Assembly: GCF_003226255.1 (NCBI RefSeq)
Contig: NZ_QJST01000002.1
Coordinates: 186,001 to 250,000 of the forward strand
From: Idiomarina fontislapidosi
GTDB lineage: Bacteria; Pseudomonadota; Gammaproteobacteria; Enterobacterales; Alteromonadaceae
Direction of reading: 5' to 3'
Length of the DNA: 64,000 nt
Below are positions 1 to 8,221 of the stretch, one piece after another. A program made the translations under genes and the position numbers. The notes beneath the pieces were generated by a model. It did not search any database. It saw only the letters and a list, made by a program, of their open reading frames with translations, and had not been told where the DNA came from. Position 1 is the first letter of the stretch, and every line of letters starts with the position of its first letter.

Positions 1-491
1 GCCCACTGCAAGTCACCGGATTCATCACCGTCCTCAGCTATTTGCTGCTCCAGTTCAGTGATGCGTTGCTGGTAAAATTTAATTTCTAAATCCAGTAAGT
101 CAAAACCATCGAACACACGTTGCCAGCTATCACCGGCATCCGTTGTCTTAAGGATCACCCCATGGTGGCCAGCCGCATAACCGACAGTATCGGATTCAAA
201 GTCAATACTGGTCATTAACACACTGGTCGGAACATTAGCCTGCTGCCATGTGTTACTATCTATTTCACGAGTAATGATATTGCCATGTGAACCAACCGCA
301 ATCAGGCGATTGGTCAATTTAGCCGTTGCAATAAGCGGGTTTTTTATAATTAGTTCGCTGCTTGCTTGCATTGCCGGCGCGTAAATCACATCAAATCCTT
401 GCTGCGACGACACATCGGTTTCTTGTGCGAATGCAAAAGTGCTCAAAACCCCACTGAGCAGCAACCCAAAACGGGTTGGGGACAGACGCAT
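1..491 (-). CDS. YCF48-like beta-propeller protein, exported (3' part outside window)
   Basis: The reading frame opens at an ATG at 489-491, preceded by AGGAGG at good spacing, and stays open to the window edge, giving 163 codons of a longer gene. Residues 1-22 form a signal peptide ending in AFA. Around residues 105-127 lies a BNR-type blade, AGHHGVILKTTDAGDSWQRV, as in the YCF48 / photosystem II stability factor-like family, which in non-photosynthetic bacteria is a periplasmic beta-propeller of unknown role. A Gln/Glu-rich helix follows (residues 139-153). In other proteobacteria such proteins are found near DUF1329 and RND/MMPL transporter genes; here the DUF1329 gene is divergent. The assignment rests on this short stretch; function is not known. 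Confidence 0.75.
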   Translation of the reverse strand, partial: MRLSPTRFGLLLSGVLSTFAFAQETDVSSQQGFDVIYAPAMQASSELIIKNPLIATAKLTNRLIAVGSHGNIITREIDSNTWQQANVPTSVLMTSIDFESDTVGYAAGHHGVILKTTDAGDSWQRVFDGFDLLDLEIKFYQQRITELEQQIAEDGDESGDLQW

Positions 492-522
492 GGAACCTCC
501 TAAACGAAAAAAATGTCTTAGA

Positions 523-550
523 ATTGTATAAGGTTATATTCATTTGAAAA
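523..550 (-). promoter_or_regulatory. putative sigma70 promoter of the YCF48-like gene
   Basis: On the minus strand TTTTCA (545-550) and TACAAT (523-528) are separated by 16 bases, about 30 bases upstream of the start codon. This is a visual match only. Confidence 0.35.
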
Positions 551-653
551 CCTTTTTCGCATATTTTCCTGCTTTTTTTAGTGAAACTATTGTCTTACAG
601 GTCTAACCTCTGGCAAAGTGATGAACGAAAGTAGAACAACAAGGAAATTACCC

Positions 654-2006
654 ATGAATAAACTGATGCTTAAAGCGGGTGTATTCGCCCTATCAGTTAT
701 CTCCGCAAGCGTAATGGCAAAGGTCACCCCTGACCAAGCTGACCGCTTAGGAAAGGATTTAACGCCGATTGGTGCTGAAAAAGCCGGTAATGCAGACGGT
801 TCAATTCCTGCTTGGGATGGTGGTTATTCTGATGCAAGCGTTGAGATTGTGCGCGGCACAGACCCGTTCGCAAGTGACCAACCGCTGTTTACTATTACCC
901 ACGACAACCTCGATCAATATAAAGACAACCTGACGCCAGGTCAGATTGCGATGTTCGATAAGTACGATGATTACAAAATGATCGTCTATCCGACACGTCG
1001 TTCTGCAACCTACCCTGACTCACTGTGGCCAAAAATTAAAAAGAACGCAGAAAACGCTGAGTTAGTAGCAGGCGGCAACGGTATCCAAAACTTTGAAGTC
1101 ACAACCATTCCGTTCCCCATTCCAGAAACGGGTGTTGAGGCAGTATGGAACCATATCACGCGTTTCCGCGGCGGTAAGGTATCGCGTAACGTGGCGCAGT
1201 TCCCTGTACTGGCCAGTGGCGACTTCGTTCCTGTTGAGTTAAAAGAGACGTTGGTATTCCCAGAGTACCTTGAATCAGGTCGTGGTCCAGATGACGACAA
1301 CATTCTGTTCTATTTCTTGCAAGAAGTAGAAGCGCCTGCACGTTTAACAGGTACCGTGTTGTTGGTTCACGAAACGATCAACCAGGTTAAAGAAGGTCGT
1401 CGCGCTTGGATTTATAACGCAGGTCAGCGTCGCGTGCGTCGTGCACCTAACGTAGCCTATGACGGTCCGGGTACAGCAGCAGACGGTCTACGTACTTCTG
1501 ATAACCTAGATATGTATAACGGCGCTCCAGATAAGTACAACTGGGATTTGAAGGGTAAAAAGGAAATCTATATTCCTTATAATAACTTCAAGATCATGGA
1601 TCCTGAGCTCGATTATGATGAAATCATCCAAGCGGGCCACATGAACCAAGACCTGATTCGTTATGAAAAGCACCGCGTTTGGGTTGTCGAAGGTACATTG
1701 AAAGATGGCGAACGCCATATCTACTCAAAACGTACTATGTATCTTGATGAAGACACGTGGACAGCGTCTATCATTGACCACTATGATGGTCGTGGTGAAC
1801 TCTGGCGCGTCGGTGAAGCGCTTAACACCCAGTTCTATAATCAAGACGTGCCTTGGATGGCTGCGGAAGCACTCTACGACCTTAACTCAGGTCGCTACAT
1901 TTCGCTGGGCCTAGGTAACGAAGAAAGTGAATATATGGATTGGGATATTGAGCCAAACCGTAACGATTTCACTACCAATGCATTACGTCGTACTGGCTTC
2001 CGTTAA
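654..2006 (+). CDS. DUF1329 family periplasmic protein
   Basis: The 450-residue product starts at ATG 654, chosen over the in-frame GTG 618 because AAGGA lies just before it and because the next 23 residues (MNKLMLKAGVFALSVISASV then MA) form a clean signal peptide. The mature part has the features of the DUF1329 family: an N-terminal AERLGKDLTPIGAEKAGN-like segment (here DRLGKDLTPIGAEKAGNADG), YPTRRSATYPDSLW, and VYNAGQRRVRRAPN-like text (here IYNAGQRRVRRAPN). Full length for the family. DUF1329 proteins are exported, related in fold to LolB/RseB-type lipid carriers, and often encoded with DUF1302 barrels or MMPL exporters; the substrate is unknown. The gene stands alone between a divergent YCF48-like gene and a terminator. 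Confidence 0.85.
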   Translation: MNKLMLKAGVFALSVISASVMAKVTPDQADRLGKDLTPIGAEKAGNADGSIPAWDGGYSDASVEIVRGTDPFASDQPLFTITHDNLDQYKDNLTPGQIAMFDKYDDYKMIVYPTRRSATYPDSLWPKIKKNAENAELVAGGNGIQNFEVTTIPFPIPETGVEAVWNHITRFRGGKVSRNVAQFPVLASGDFVPVELKETLVFPEYLESGRGPDDDNILFYFLQEVEAPARLTGTVLLVHETINQVKEGRRAWIYNAGQRRVRRAPNVAYDGPGTAADGLRTSDNLDMYNGAPDKYNWDLKGKKEIYIPYNNFKIMDPELDYDEIIQAGHMNQDLIRYEKHRVWVVEGTLKDGERHIYSKRTMYLDEDTWTASIIDHYDGRGELWRVGEALNTQFYNQDVPWMAAEALYDLNSGRYISLGLGNEESEYMDWDIEPNRNDFTTNALRRTGFR

Positions 2007-2026
2007 GCCGTTCAACATGCATGAAT

Positions 2027-2054
2027 AAAAAAGGAGGCTTTCGCCTCCTTTTTT
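2027..2054. terminator. bidirectional rho-independent terminator
   Basis: A 6-bp GC stem GGAGGC/GCCTCC (2033-2038 with 2043-2048), four-base loop, flanked by six As and six Ts, lies between the convergent DUF1329 and dehydrogenase genes. The stop codon of the minus-strand gene (2053-2055) sits in its T tract. Confidence 0.9.
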
Positions 2055-2943
2055 ATTTCTTCCAGTCCCCAGATAATTTGTCTAGCCGAACCATCAAACT
2101 CGATGTATCCCAACGCGACCCTCCGAGACTCTGCACGTCTGCGTAATATTGATCGATCATCGCTGTTGAAGGCAAAGCGGCGCCATGACGGTTCGCTTCG
2201 GCAATCGCAATGCCCAAGTCCTTGCGCATCCAATCCACGGCAAAACCGTGGTCATACTCTTGATCCCACATCGTTCGGTAACGGTTCACCAATTGCCAAG
2301 AACCAGCGGCGCCGGCCCCAATTGCTTCAACCAAGGCATCGGGATCCAGGCCGACTTTACGTGCAAGATGCAGACCTTCCGCTACGCCTTGTATCACATT
2401 GGCAATACATACTTGGTTGACCATCTTAGCGAGTTGCCCTTTGCCGGCTTCACCCATACGCACGATCTTCTTTGCATAACAACTTAAAACAGACTGCGCT
2501 TGCTCAAAGGTTGATTGCTCACCGCCGACCATGGTCGTCAGAATACCTTTCTCGGCGCCAGCTTGACCACCTGAGACCGGCGCATCTAAAAACTCACCTT
2601 GATGCGTCTTAACCGCTGCATCCAGTTCTCGAGCTAAATCGGCGGACGCCGTCGTGTGGTCAATAACAATGGCACCGGGCTTTAATTGAGCGAGTAAGCC
2701 ATTATCACCATAAAACACGCTTCGCACATCATCATCGTTGCCAACACAGACCATAACAAAATCTGCTTCGGCAGCGGCTTGCGCAGGGGTTTCAGCATGA
2801 GAGCCGTGATATTCACTCACCCACTGCTCGGCTTTACTTTGCGTTCGATTGTATACGCACACATCAAAGCCCTGTTGTTGTAAATGCCCTGCCATGGGGT
2901 AGCCCATTACGCCCAGTCCGATAAAACTACAACGCTGTGCCAT
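2053..2943 (-). CDS. NAD(P)-dependent beta-hydroxyacid dehydrogenase
   Basis: The 296-residue protein belongs to the 3-hydroxyisobutyrate dehydrogenase / tartronate semialdehyde reductase family. A Rossmann motif FIGLGVMGYPMAGHL is at residues 7-21, the substrate-binding DAPVSGGQAGAEKG at 120-133, and the catalytic lysine is K173 in GKGQLAKMVNQV. Length is typical. Members reduce small semialdehydes or oxidise beta-hydroxyacids (GarR, MmsB, GlxR, YihU); the sequence alone does not tell which. No valine or glycerate pathway genes are adjacent, so no symbol is given. It lies 17 bases downstream of cmoM on the same strand, so co-transcription is likely. Confidence 0.88.
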   Translation of the reverse strand: MAQRCSFIGLGVMGYPMAGHLQQQGFDVCVYNRTQSKAEQWVSEYHGSHAETPAQAAAEADFVMVCVGNDDDVRSVFYGDNGLLAQLKPGAIVIDHTTASADLARELDAAVKTHQGEFLDAPVSGGQAGAEKGILTTMVGGEQSTFEQAQSVLSCYAKKIVRMGEAGKGQLAKMVNQVCIANVIQGVAEGLHLARKVGLDPDALVEAIGAGAAGSWQLVNRYRTMWDQEYDHGFAVDWMRKDLGIAIAEANRHGAALPSTAMIDQYYADVQSLGGSRWDTSSLMVRLDKLSGDWKK

Positions 2944-2960
2944 GCTTTTCTCCTTTCTCG

Positions 2961-3737
2961 TTATTCGCTTGCTTTACGAACCAACCAGTGCTGATAGCGA
3001 CCTAACTCTCTAAATGGTGACTGTTGGTTATATTCCATCTCAAGATCGAGCAGTTCATCATAACGTTGCTGGTGCTCAACCTCACGTAAATAGTCATGAA
3101 AGCACCGTACACCCGTTTTTGACTCAACGCTTAGACCCGCGTCCGCGATCCATTGCTCTACATCATTAGGTCGACGGGGTTGTTGAGGACTTAGGCGAAC
3201 CGTTTTTTTAACCTTCAAACCACGCGCTATGTAATCGAAGTTGCCGTAAACCGCATTCGCCATCAACTGCGCGTCGCGGTTATAAAACATTAACGAAAGC
3301 GTGCCGCCTGGCTTAAGCAGGTCCGCTAACTGTTGTAACGCGGCTTTACCATCATCCACCCATTCCAGCACCGCATGGCATAGAATCAGACTAAACTGCT
3401 GGTCAGGCAACTGTGTTGCCAACGCTTCTAAGGGTGCGGCCAAATACTGTGCACGACGGGTTAAGCCAAGCTGTTCATGGTTTTGCTGTGCTTCGAGTAC
3501 CATATCTTCAGCAATATCCGTGTGGATCACCGCATGGCCTTTCGCTAAAAACCATTCATTGACCTGACCAAGCCCGGCGCCAACATCCAGCACAGTGCGC
3601 TTCGGCCCATCAATAAATGGCGTCAGATCGCGCTTCAGCACCGCCATTCTGAGTCGCCCTTTGGTTGAGCCATAGATATTGCGTGCGAACTTCTTGCTGA
3701 TCCCGGTAAAGTTACCTCGCGACTGCTGTTTCTTCAT
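2961..3737 (-). CDS. cmoM: tRNA 5-carboxymethoxyuridine methyltransferase CmoM
   Basis: The 258-residue SAM-dependent methyltransferase closely follows E. coli CmoM (formerly SmtA, about 260 residues). It shares the N-terminal KFARNIYGSTKGRLR segment, motif I VLDVGAGLGQV (about residues 49-59), HAVLEWV in mid-protein, LMFYNRDAQLM, GNFDYIARG and the C-terminal GVRCFHDYLRE. CmoM methylates cmo5U34 to mcmo5U in tRNAs that read four-fold degenerate codons. The start overlaps the stop of the upstream nif3-like gene by 4 bases, so translation is probably coupled. In E. coli this gene heads the mukFEB operon; here it does not. Confidence 0.93.
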   Translation of the reverse strand: MKKQQSRGNFTGISKKFARNIYGSTKGRLRMAVLKRDLTPFIDGPKRTVLDVGAGLGQVNEWFLAKGHAVIHTDIAEDMVLEAQQNHEQLGLTRRAQYLAAPLEALATQLPDQQFSLILCHAVLEWVDDGKAALQQLADLLKPGGTLSLMFYNRDAQLMANAVYGNFDYIARGLKVKKTVRLSPQQPRRPNDVEQWIADAGLSVESKTGVRCFHDYLREVEHQQRYDELLDLEMEYNQQSPFRELGRYQHWLVRKASE

Positions 3738-4495
3738 GCGGGGTTATCGATATCGACAAAATCTACGTCGAGGTTAAATTGGTGTGCGAGGTGCTCACCT
3801 AGCGCCTTTGCACCGTAACGCTCTGTGGCATGGTGTCCTGCGGCAAAAAACGCAATCCCCTGCTCGCGTGCGCTGTGTACGGTCTGTTCCGATACTTCAC
3901 CGGTAATAAATCCATCAACACCCAGCGCTGCAGCTTGGTCAATAAACCCTTGCCCACCACCCGTGCACCAGGCAATACGGTTAATCGGTTGCTGACACGG
4001 TACGTAACAGGTGAGCGAGCGATTCAACCGCTCGGCTAACGCGTCTGCCAACGCATCACTGCTGCAAGGCTGCTCTACGCGACCGAGCATCAGTACACTG
4101 CCTGGGTCGTTTGGATCAGCGGTGCCGTCAATCGTCCAGTTCATCAGTTTTGCTAACTGGGCGTTGTTACCCAGCTCTGGGTGGGCATCCAATGGCAAAT
4201 GATAAGCGATGAGGTTGATGTCGGCGTCTAGTAACGCTTTAATGCGGCGTTTTTTCATCCCAACAATGGCTGGTGATTCGTTTTTCCAAAAATAGCCATG
4301 ATGGACCAATAAGGCATCAACGTTGGCGGCTACCGCTTGGTCGACGAGCGCCTGACTCGCCGTAACGCCGGTCATTATACGTTTAATCGTGCCTTTCCCT
4401 GATACCTGCAAACCATTGGGGCAAAAATCTCTAATTTGACGTGCTTTTAACAAGTCATCTAAATAGTCAGTGAGCTGACTTACTTCAATTGTCAT
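3734..4495 (-). CDS. Nif3-like dinuclear metal-centre protein (YbgI family)
   Basis: The 253-residue protein is a full-length member of the NIF3/YbgI family, hexameric toroids with a two-metal site. Metal ligands are visible in VHHGYFWKNE (about residues 64-73), the segment HLPLDAHPELGNNAQLA (about 98-114), and the C-terminal FFAAGHHATERYGAKALGEH. It may have a hydrolase-type role (GTP cyclohydrolase I type 2 is the common database name) but the physiological substrate is not established. First gene of the nif3-cmoM-dehydrogenase unit, with 141 bases of intergenic space upstream. Confidence 0.9.
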   Translation of the reverse strand: MTIEVSQLTDYLDDLLKARQIRDFCPNGLQVSGKGTIKRIMTGVTASQALVDQAVAANVDALLVHHGYFWKNESPAIVGMKKRRIKALLDADINLIAYHLPLDAHPELGNNAQLAKLMNWTIDGTADPNDPGSVLMLGRVEQPCSSDALADALAERLNRSLTCYVPCQQPINRIAWCTGGGQGFIDQAAALGVDGFITGEVSEQTVHSAREQGIAFFAAGHHATERYGAKALGEHLAHQFNLDVDFVDIDNPA

Positions 4496-4576
4496 GTAAT
4501 CACCTAGTTTTACGGCGTATTTGCCACTTATTTTACCTTAAATTAGACATAAATCCGAAAAAACGGTATAAACATT

Positions 4577-4591
4577 AAAGTAGACTACTTT
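4577..4591. promoter_or_regulatory. 15-base palindrome, possible operator
   Basis: AAAGTAG-A-CTACTTT is a perfect dyad with 7-bp arms in the divergent region between the Nif3 gene and the small gene at 4637. The regulator is not known; chance occurrence in AT-rich DNA is possible. Confidence 0.3.
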
Positions 4592-4636
4592 TTAATCGTT
4601 TCTGTTAATTTTTTATAATCGAATAGGGTTTGATTA

Positions 4637-4984
4637 ATGAGCAAACTGGATAAAGATAAAGTTCTCGCAGATTACACTGCTGCTTATAAAAAAGCACATG
4701 GTAAAGCACCGTCCATCGAGGCAAAGAGTGGTTGGTACAGCGTCAACGGTGGCAAGAATGTGCGTTTAGCTCAGCTTGCAGAGGAAGCCGAATCACTGGC
4801 TGGCGGTCAAAGTGCCGCGCCAGCTAAAAAAGAGAACAAACCCAAAGCGTCTGCCAAACCAAAGCCAGCGGCTAAGAAAGCTGCGGTTAAATCGAGCGGT
4901 AAAGGTGGATTAACGGCCAAACAATTATGGCAACAAAAGCTCGCAGAAAAGTCAGGCAACTGCCGTCTACCACGTGGCTCTTAA
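4637..4984 (+). CDS. small Lys/Ala-rich protein of unknown function
   Basis: The product is 115 residues. Residues 1-50 look like a small folded domain (DKVLADYTAAYKKAHGKAP, then SGWYSVNGGKNVRLAQLAEE). Residues 65-95 are a basic low-complexity stretch rich in Lys, Ala and Pro, like the tails of histone-H1-like or ribosome-associated proteins. It ends with KQLWQQKLAEKSG. No signal peptide or membrane segment. Nucleic-acid binding is a reasonable inference from composition but nothing more can be said. The gene has its own upstream space and its own terminator, so it is probably a single transcription unit. Confidence 0.75.
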   Translation: MSKLDKDKVLADYTAAYKKAHGKAPSIEAKSGWYSVNGGKNVRLAQLAEEAESLAGGQSAAPAKKENKPKASAKPKPAAKKAAVKSSGKGGLTAKQLWQQKLAEKSGNCRLPRGS

Positions 4985-5001
4985 TACAGCTTCCCACATA
5001 T

Positions 5002-5031
5002 AAAAAAACCAACCCTCGGGTTGGTTTTTTT
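5002..5031. terminator. rho-independent terminator
   Basis: AACCAACCC/GGGTTGGTT hairpin with a TCG loop, flanked by A7 and T7 tracts, directly after the stop of the small basic protein gene. It can act on both strands and so also serves the convergent gene at 5048. Confidence 0.92.
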
Positions 5032-5047
5032 ATGTCTATCACACGAC

Positions 5048-5299
5048 TTAAAGCACATCGGGGTTTCGCCCCGCAACGCGCTCGATAGGCACTTTTATCT
5101 TACGGTAGCGATATACAATAAATTCTTCACGCTTAAAGCTCACCAGTTCTGTACCAAAGTCAGCCTGAGACACCACGTAAGTCCCGTCATCGTTTTGTTG
5201 TTTAACGATGCCTAACTTTCCGCAATGAGGTCCTCGTTTAACAAAAATAGTCTGACCGTTAATACGCGGATTGTTGTAGGAAAACGTAGGTCCTGCCAT
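5048..5299 (-). CDS. small protein of unknown function, SH3/KOW-like
   Basis: The 83-residue product starts MAGPTFSYNNPRINGQTIFV and has a beta-rich pattern, VKRGPHCGKLGIVKQQNDDGTYVVSQ, that resembles a KOW or SH3-like barrel (a turn with conserved G and a following strand). No signal peptide. The ATG at 5299 has only a poor ribosome site nearby. It is separate from the operon upstream: a TATAAT box stands in the 82-base gap. No family name recognised; coding is supported by the full-length open frame, position before a terminator and protein-like composition. Confidence 0.6.
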   Translation of the reverse strand: MAGPTFSYNNPRINGQTIFVKRGPHCGKLGIVKQQNDDGTYVVSQADFGTELVSFKREEFIVYRYRKIKVPIERVAGRNPDVL

Positions 5300-5333
5300 A
5301 AGAAACTGTACACCTTAAATTTCAAAGATGGCT

Positions 5334-5339
5334 ATTATA
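5334..5339 (-). promoter_or_regulatory. putative -10 box for the gene at 5048-5299
   Basis: A perfect TATAAT on the minus strand, 35 bases before the start codon. The best -35 candidate, TTGTAG, is 19 bases away, so this is a weak call. Confidence 0.35.
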
Positions 5340-5381
5340 TCGACCACTGCGCCGTTTTCTACAACCTTTTCTCGTATACTG

Positions 5382-5933
5382 CTACCGTTTGCCAATATAG
5401 AGTGTGATTTCACCCACTGGCAGACCATATTTATACATCTGTGTACGGTTGATCATGTTGTTTTCGTCAACAAGATACATCCAGTCATCAAGCGACAATG
5501 CCATCATCTCACCGTCCACCTCGACTTGTAATACATATTCCCAATTGAGGGCATTACCCGCAGTCGTTCCCACAGCGACGCCTTCAACGTCTGATGCGCG
5601 ACCTTCATAGGTGTTCGGACCTGTTTTGGTTAATTTCCAGATACGCTCTTGCGTACGTCCGTCGGCATAGGTGAACTGCTCGTCCAGAACGCCCTGATTA
5701 CCCTCCCACGAGCCTTGCATTTCGACTGTGAAGCGCTGAATGACTTTGCCAGCGTAATCTTGCACAACACCATGTGCGACCAAATCACCTTTAAAAAATT
5801 CTTCTAGCTTCAGTACCGGTTGCTCACCCTGGTAGTCTTCGATCGCGGTTGAACAAGCGGTTAAAGAGATTAACGCCGCGACCGCCAAGGTCCACTGCAT
5901 GACACGTTTCTTACTGTTTGCCAACAAGCTCAT
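5382..5933 (-). CDS. DUF3833 family lipoprotein
   Basis: The 183-residue protein begins at ATG 5933 (AGGA before it; the longer frame needs a TTG). A signal peptide ends in the lipobox LTAC, so it should be a lipid-anchored envelope protein. The mature region has the DUF3833 pattern: LEEFFKGDLVAHGVVQDYAGKV, GVLDEQFTYADGRTQER, and a C-terminal GLPVGEITLYI. The function is unknown, but genes of this family recur beside DUF2878, chalcone-isomerase-like and Cfa-type methylase genes, as here. It is the last gene of the ten-gene photo-oxidative stress operon and overlaps the previous gene by 23 bases. Confidence 0.88.
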   Translation of the reverse strand: MSLLANSKKRVMQWTLAVAALISLTACSTAIEDYQGEQPVLKLEEFFKGDLVAHGVVQDYAGKVIQRFTVEMQGSWEGNQGVLDEQFTYADGRTQERIWKLTKTGPNTYEGRASDVEGVAVGTTAGNALNWEYVLQVEVDGEMMALSLDDWMYLVDENNMINRTQMYKYGLPVGEITLYIGKR

Positions 5934-6453
5934 CTCTTTCCTCCTCAAAACGCGATTCGGGTGATAGCCAAATCGCTAAAAATTGTTCAGTAAACTGATT
6001 CGACTCAATGACACCTAAAGATTTTTCGCCTTGATAGAACGCGGCGTAACCTTCTTCAGTCTCTTTCAACAATAGGCAGTCATCTTCTTTTATATCAGGC
6101 CACATTGAGGTCAGTTGATCTAACCACTGCGACTGTTCCTTGCTATTGAAACCCAGCTTCTCCCACTCTTCCAACGTGGTTTCCACCAGCTCTTTTGCTT
6201 CGATGTCGCGTAGATAACGCAACAGTAACGCCTTTCGTTGTTGTTTACGTTCTGACCAGTCAAACTGACCATCGGGCGTATATAGGTAGGCATCATAGAC
6301 ATCCCAGAACAGCACACTCAGGCGCGTTTGTCCGACTTCTTGATAGCCGTCAGCTATTGGCTTCTTACATTCGTCCAAAGACTGGGCGTTGGCAGTTGCT
6401 GCCAATCCAGATAGTACTAAGGCACTTGCAATGGCTAAAGACTTGGCTTTCAT
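5911..6453 (-). CDS. chalcone-isomerase-like exported protein
   Basis: The 180-residue product is assigned start ATG 6453, whose ATGA overlaps the stop of the upstream DUF2878 gene; GAGG is in place before it. A signal peptide (MKAKSLAIASALVLSGLAAT, cut after ANA) gives a periplasmic protein. The mature part, with VGQTRLSVLFWDVYDAYLYT, ALLLRYLRDIEAKELVE and a central WLDQL-MWPDI region, matches the bacterial chalcone isomerase-like family (Chalcone_3 type). That fold binds fatty acids in some members, which fits an operon with lipid-modifying enzymes; the enzymatic activity here is not established. Confidence 0.85.
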   Translation of the reverse strand: MKAKSLAIASALVLSGLAATANAQSLDECKKPIADGYQEVGQTRLSVLFWDVYDAYLYTPDGQFDWSERKQQRKALLLRYLRDIEAKELVETTLEEWEKLGFNSKEQSQWLDQLTSMWPDIKEDDCLLLKETEEGYAAFYQGEKSLGVIESNQFTEQFLAIWLSPESRFEEERDELVGKQ

Positions 6454-6959
6454 AGAACTAACCTCTCGTTTGGACCAGCACGCATCGCTCGGCAGAAAAA
6501 TAACATGAAGAGTGCCCACACCACCGCGTAAACTGATAATGTCCAGAATAGCGAATCGGCTGTACCCGCGCCGAATCCCAATCCCACGTAATAAGTGAAG
6601 GGGCCCGAAACGGCGCCCAACAAGGCTGCCACGACAGGCATTTTAGCCAGCCAATCGAGCGCCACAGGCGCCATTGCGGCAAACCCAACCCATAGTAAAA
6701 CCAGCCACAAAGGGAACATCGCACCAATAAAGTCGATGGCACCCACACTGATCGCAATCGCCTCAAGTAGCAGACCCACTGCAAACAACTGTGCCATTTT
6801 TTTAATAGTGACTTCGGCGATCCAGTGGCTGTAACCCACCTGAGCAACAGCGAGTAACACGGTTAGCCAAATATACTCGTCACGTCCTGCTACGGCGCTT
6901 AACCAAAGCACGTTAAACAGAACAAAACTAACAATTTTGTGTTGCAGCGATTTCGACAT
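6450..6959 (-). CDS. DUF2878 family inner-membrane protein
   Basis: The 169-residue protein is almost entirely hydrophobic, with about five membrane helices separated by short polar turns, and fits the DUF2878 family (N-terminal FVLFNVLWLSAVAGRDEYIW, then GYSHWIAEV, and C-terminal YAVVWALFMLFFCRAMR). Function unknown. It follows the methylase gene by 18 bases and its TGA stop is fused to the ATG of the chalcone-isomerase-like gene (ATGA), so expression is coupled. Confidence 0.87.
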   Translation of the reverse strand: MSKSLQHKIVSFVLFNVLWLSAVAGRDEYIWLTVLLAVAQVGYSHWIAEVTIKKMAQLFAVGLLLEAIAISVGAIDFIGAMFPLWLVLLWVGFAAMAPVALDWLAKMPVVAALLGAVSGPFTYYVGLGFGAGTADSLFWTLSVYAVVWALFMLFFCRAMRAGPNERLVL

Positions 6960-6977
6960 AACTGTCCTCGACCCGCG

Positions 6978-8210
6978 TTACGATGTTTTAGATGCAGTCA
7001 CTTGAACAACCGAAACGGTCTTCTCCAAGAAACCACCCTCGCAATACCCAAAATAGTAATTCCACAACCGTGAGAAGCGCGCATCATAACCGAACTGCTC
7101 TAACTCACTGCTTCTGGCGTTAAAACGATCGCGCCAACACGCTAGTGTTTTCGCATAACTATCGCCAAAGTCGCGTACATCACGCACAACTAACGATGTT
7201 TCCTTCTTAAACAAATCAGTCATCAACGAGAGTGATGGCAAGAAGCCGCCTGGGAAAATATGCTTCTGAATAAAATCGACCGACCGCGAATAGCTATCGT
7301 AACGTTGATCAGCAATGGTAATGGCTTGAACACTCATCAGCCCGCCCGGTTTTAGGCGGTCATTACACACCTTGAAAAAGCCAGGCAAAAACCGTTTACC
7401 AACCGCTTCAATCATTTCCACTGAGACAAGTTTGTCGTATTGTCCAGTAAGATCTCGGTAGTCTTCTTTTAACAATGTAATACGACCTTCCAAGCCAAGC
7501 GCTTTAATTCGCTCTGATACGTATTGATACTGTTCCTCTGAAATCGTTGTGGTGGTGACCTGGCAACCGTAGTTTTGCGCGGCAAAAATGGCCAAACCGC
7601 CCCATCCGGTGCCAATCTCTAACAAATGGTCGGTTGGCTTCAGTTCCAGCTTACGACACAAACGATCCATTTTGTTTAACTGAGCTTGCTCAAGGTTTTC
7701 GTTACCCTGCAAAAACAGCGCACTGGAATACTGCATATTGGTATCCAAGAAGCGCGTGTATAACTCATTGCCGAGATCATAGTGCGCTGAAATATTGCGT
7801 TTTGCTTGCGCTTTATGGTTACGGTTAGCCCAGTGGCGATACTTATTAATCGGAAAGGTTAACCAAGCGACTTTACGCTCTAACTTATCAAGCGCATCCA
7901 TGTTACGCGCAAAGATCTGAATCACCGCGGTTAAGTTCGGTGTTTCCCACGCTTTATCGATATAGAGCTCTGCCGCACCGATGCTGCCACCCGTGAGTAG
8001 ACGCACGTAAAACTTAGAATCCAACACATTTATTTCAGCCGACAAGTCAGACGATTTGTCACCGTAATGACCCATCAGCTTACCTTGTTCTTTAACAACC
8101 AACTGGCCTTCGCCTAGATGCGCGAGCAGCGCCTGAGTCATGCGCCGTGCTGCTTTATCGATCCAGCCATAAGTCAGCGGTGCTTGCATTACAGTTTCAC
8201 CTTGAGACAT
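6978..8210 (-). CDS. Cfa-type SAM-dependent fatty-acyl methylase
   Basis: The 410-residue protein is a cyclopropane-fatty-acyl-phospholipid synthase family member: MSAHYDLGNELYTRFLD-like text (here ISAHYDLGNELYTRFLDTNM), SAM motif LLEIGTGWGGLAIFAA, acidic SVEMIEAVGKRF, and the C-terminal YCEGGFLEK. It transfers a methyl or methylene group from SAM to a double bond of membrane acyl chains. ATG 8210 is taken as start; TTG 8213 and ATG 8189 are alternatives. In Rhodobacter sphaeroides a Cfa-like methylase of the RpoE-ChrR regulon (UfaM) makes a methylated precursor of furan fatty acids; this context makes that role more likely than housekeeping cyclopropanation, but that is inference. Confidence 0.9.
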   Translation of the reverse strand: MSQGETVMQAPLTYGWIDKAARRMTQALLAHLGEGQLVVKEQGKLMGHYGDKSSDLSAEINVLDSKFYVRLLTGGSIGAAELYIDKAWETPNLTAVIQIFARNMDALDKLERKVAWLTFPINKYRHWANRNHKAQAKRNISAHYDLGNELYTRFLDTNMQYSSALFLQGNENLEQAQLNKMDRLCRKLELKPTDHLLEIGTGWGGLAIFAAQNYGCQVTTTTISEEQYQYVSERIKALGLEGRITLLKEDYRDLTGQYDKLVSVEMIEAVGKRFLPGFFKVCNDRLKPGGLMSVQAITIADQRYDSYSRSVDFIQKHIFPGGFLPSLSLMTDLFKKETSLVVRDVRDFGDSYAKTLACWRDRFNARSSELEQFGYDARFSRLWNYYFGYCEGGFLEKTVSVVQVTASKTS

Positions 8211-8221
8211 CAATCGTACCC

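Noticed and set aside
2961-3737. Link between cmoM (smtA) and the SMC-like genes, as in the E. coli smtA-mukFEB operon
   Set aside because: They lie about 58 kb apart here and the SMC-type genes are of another type and order.
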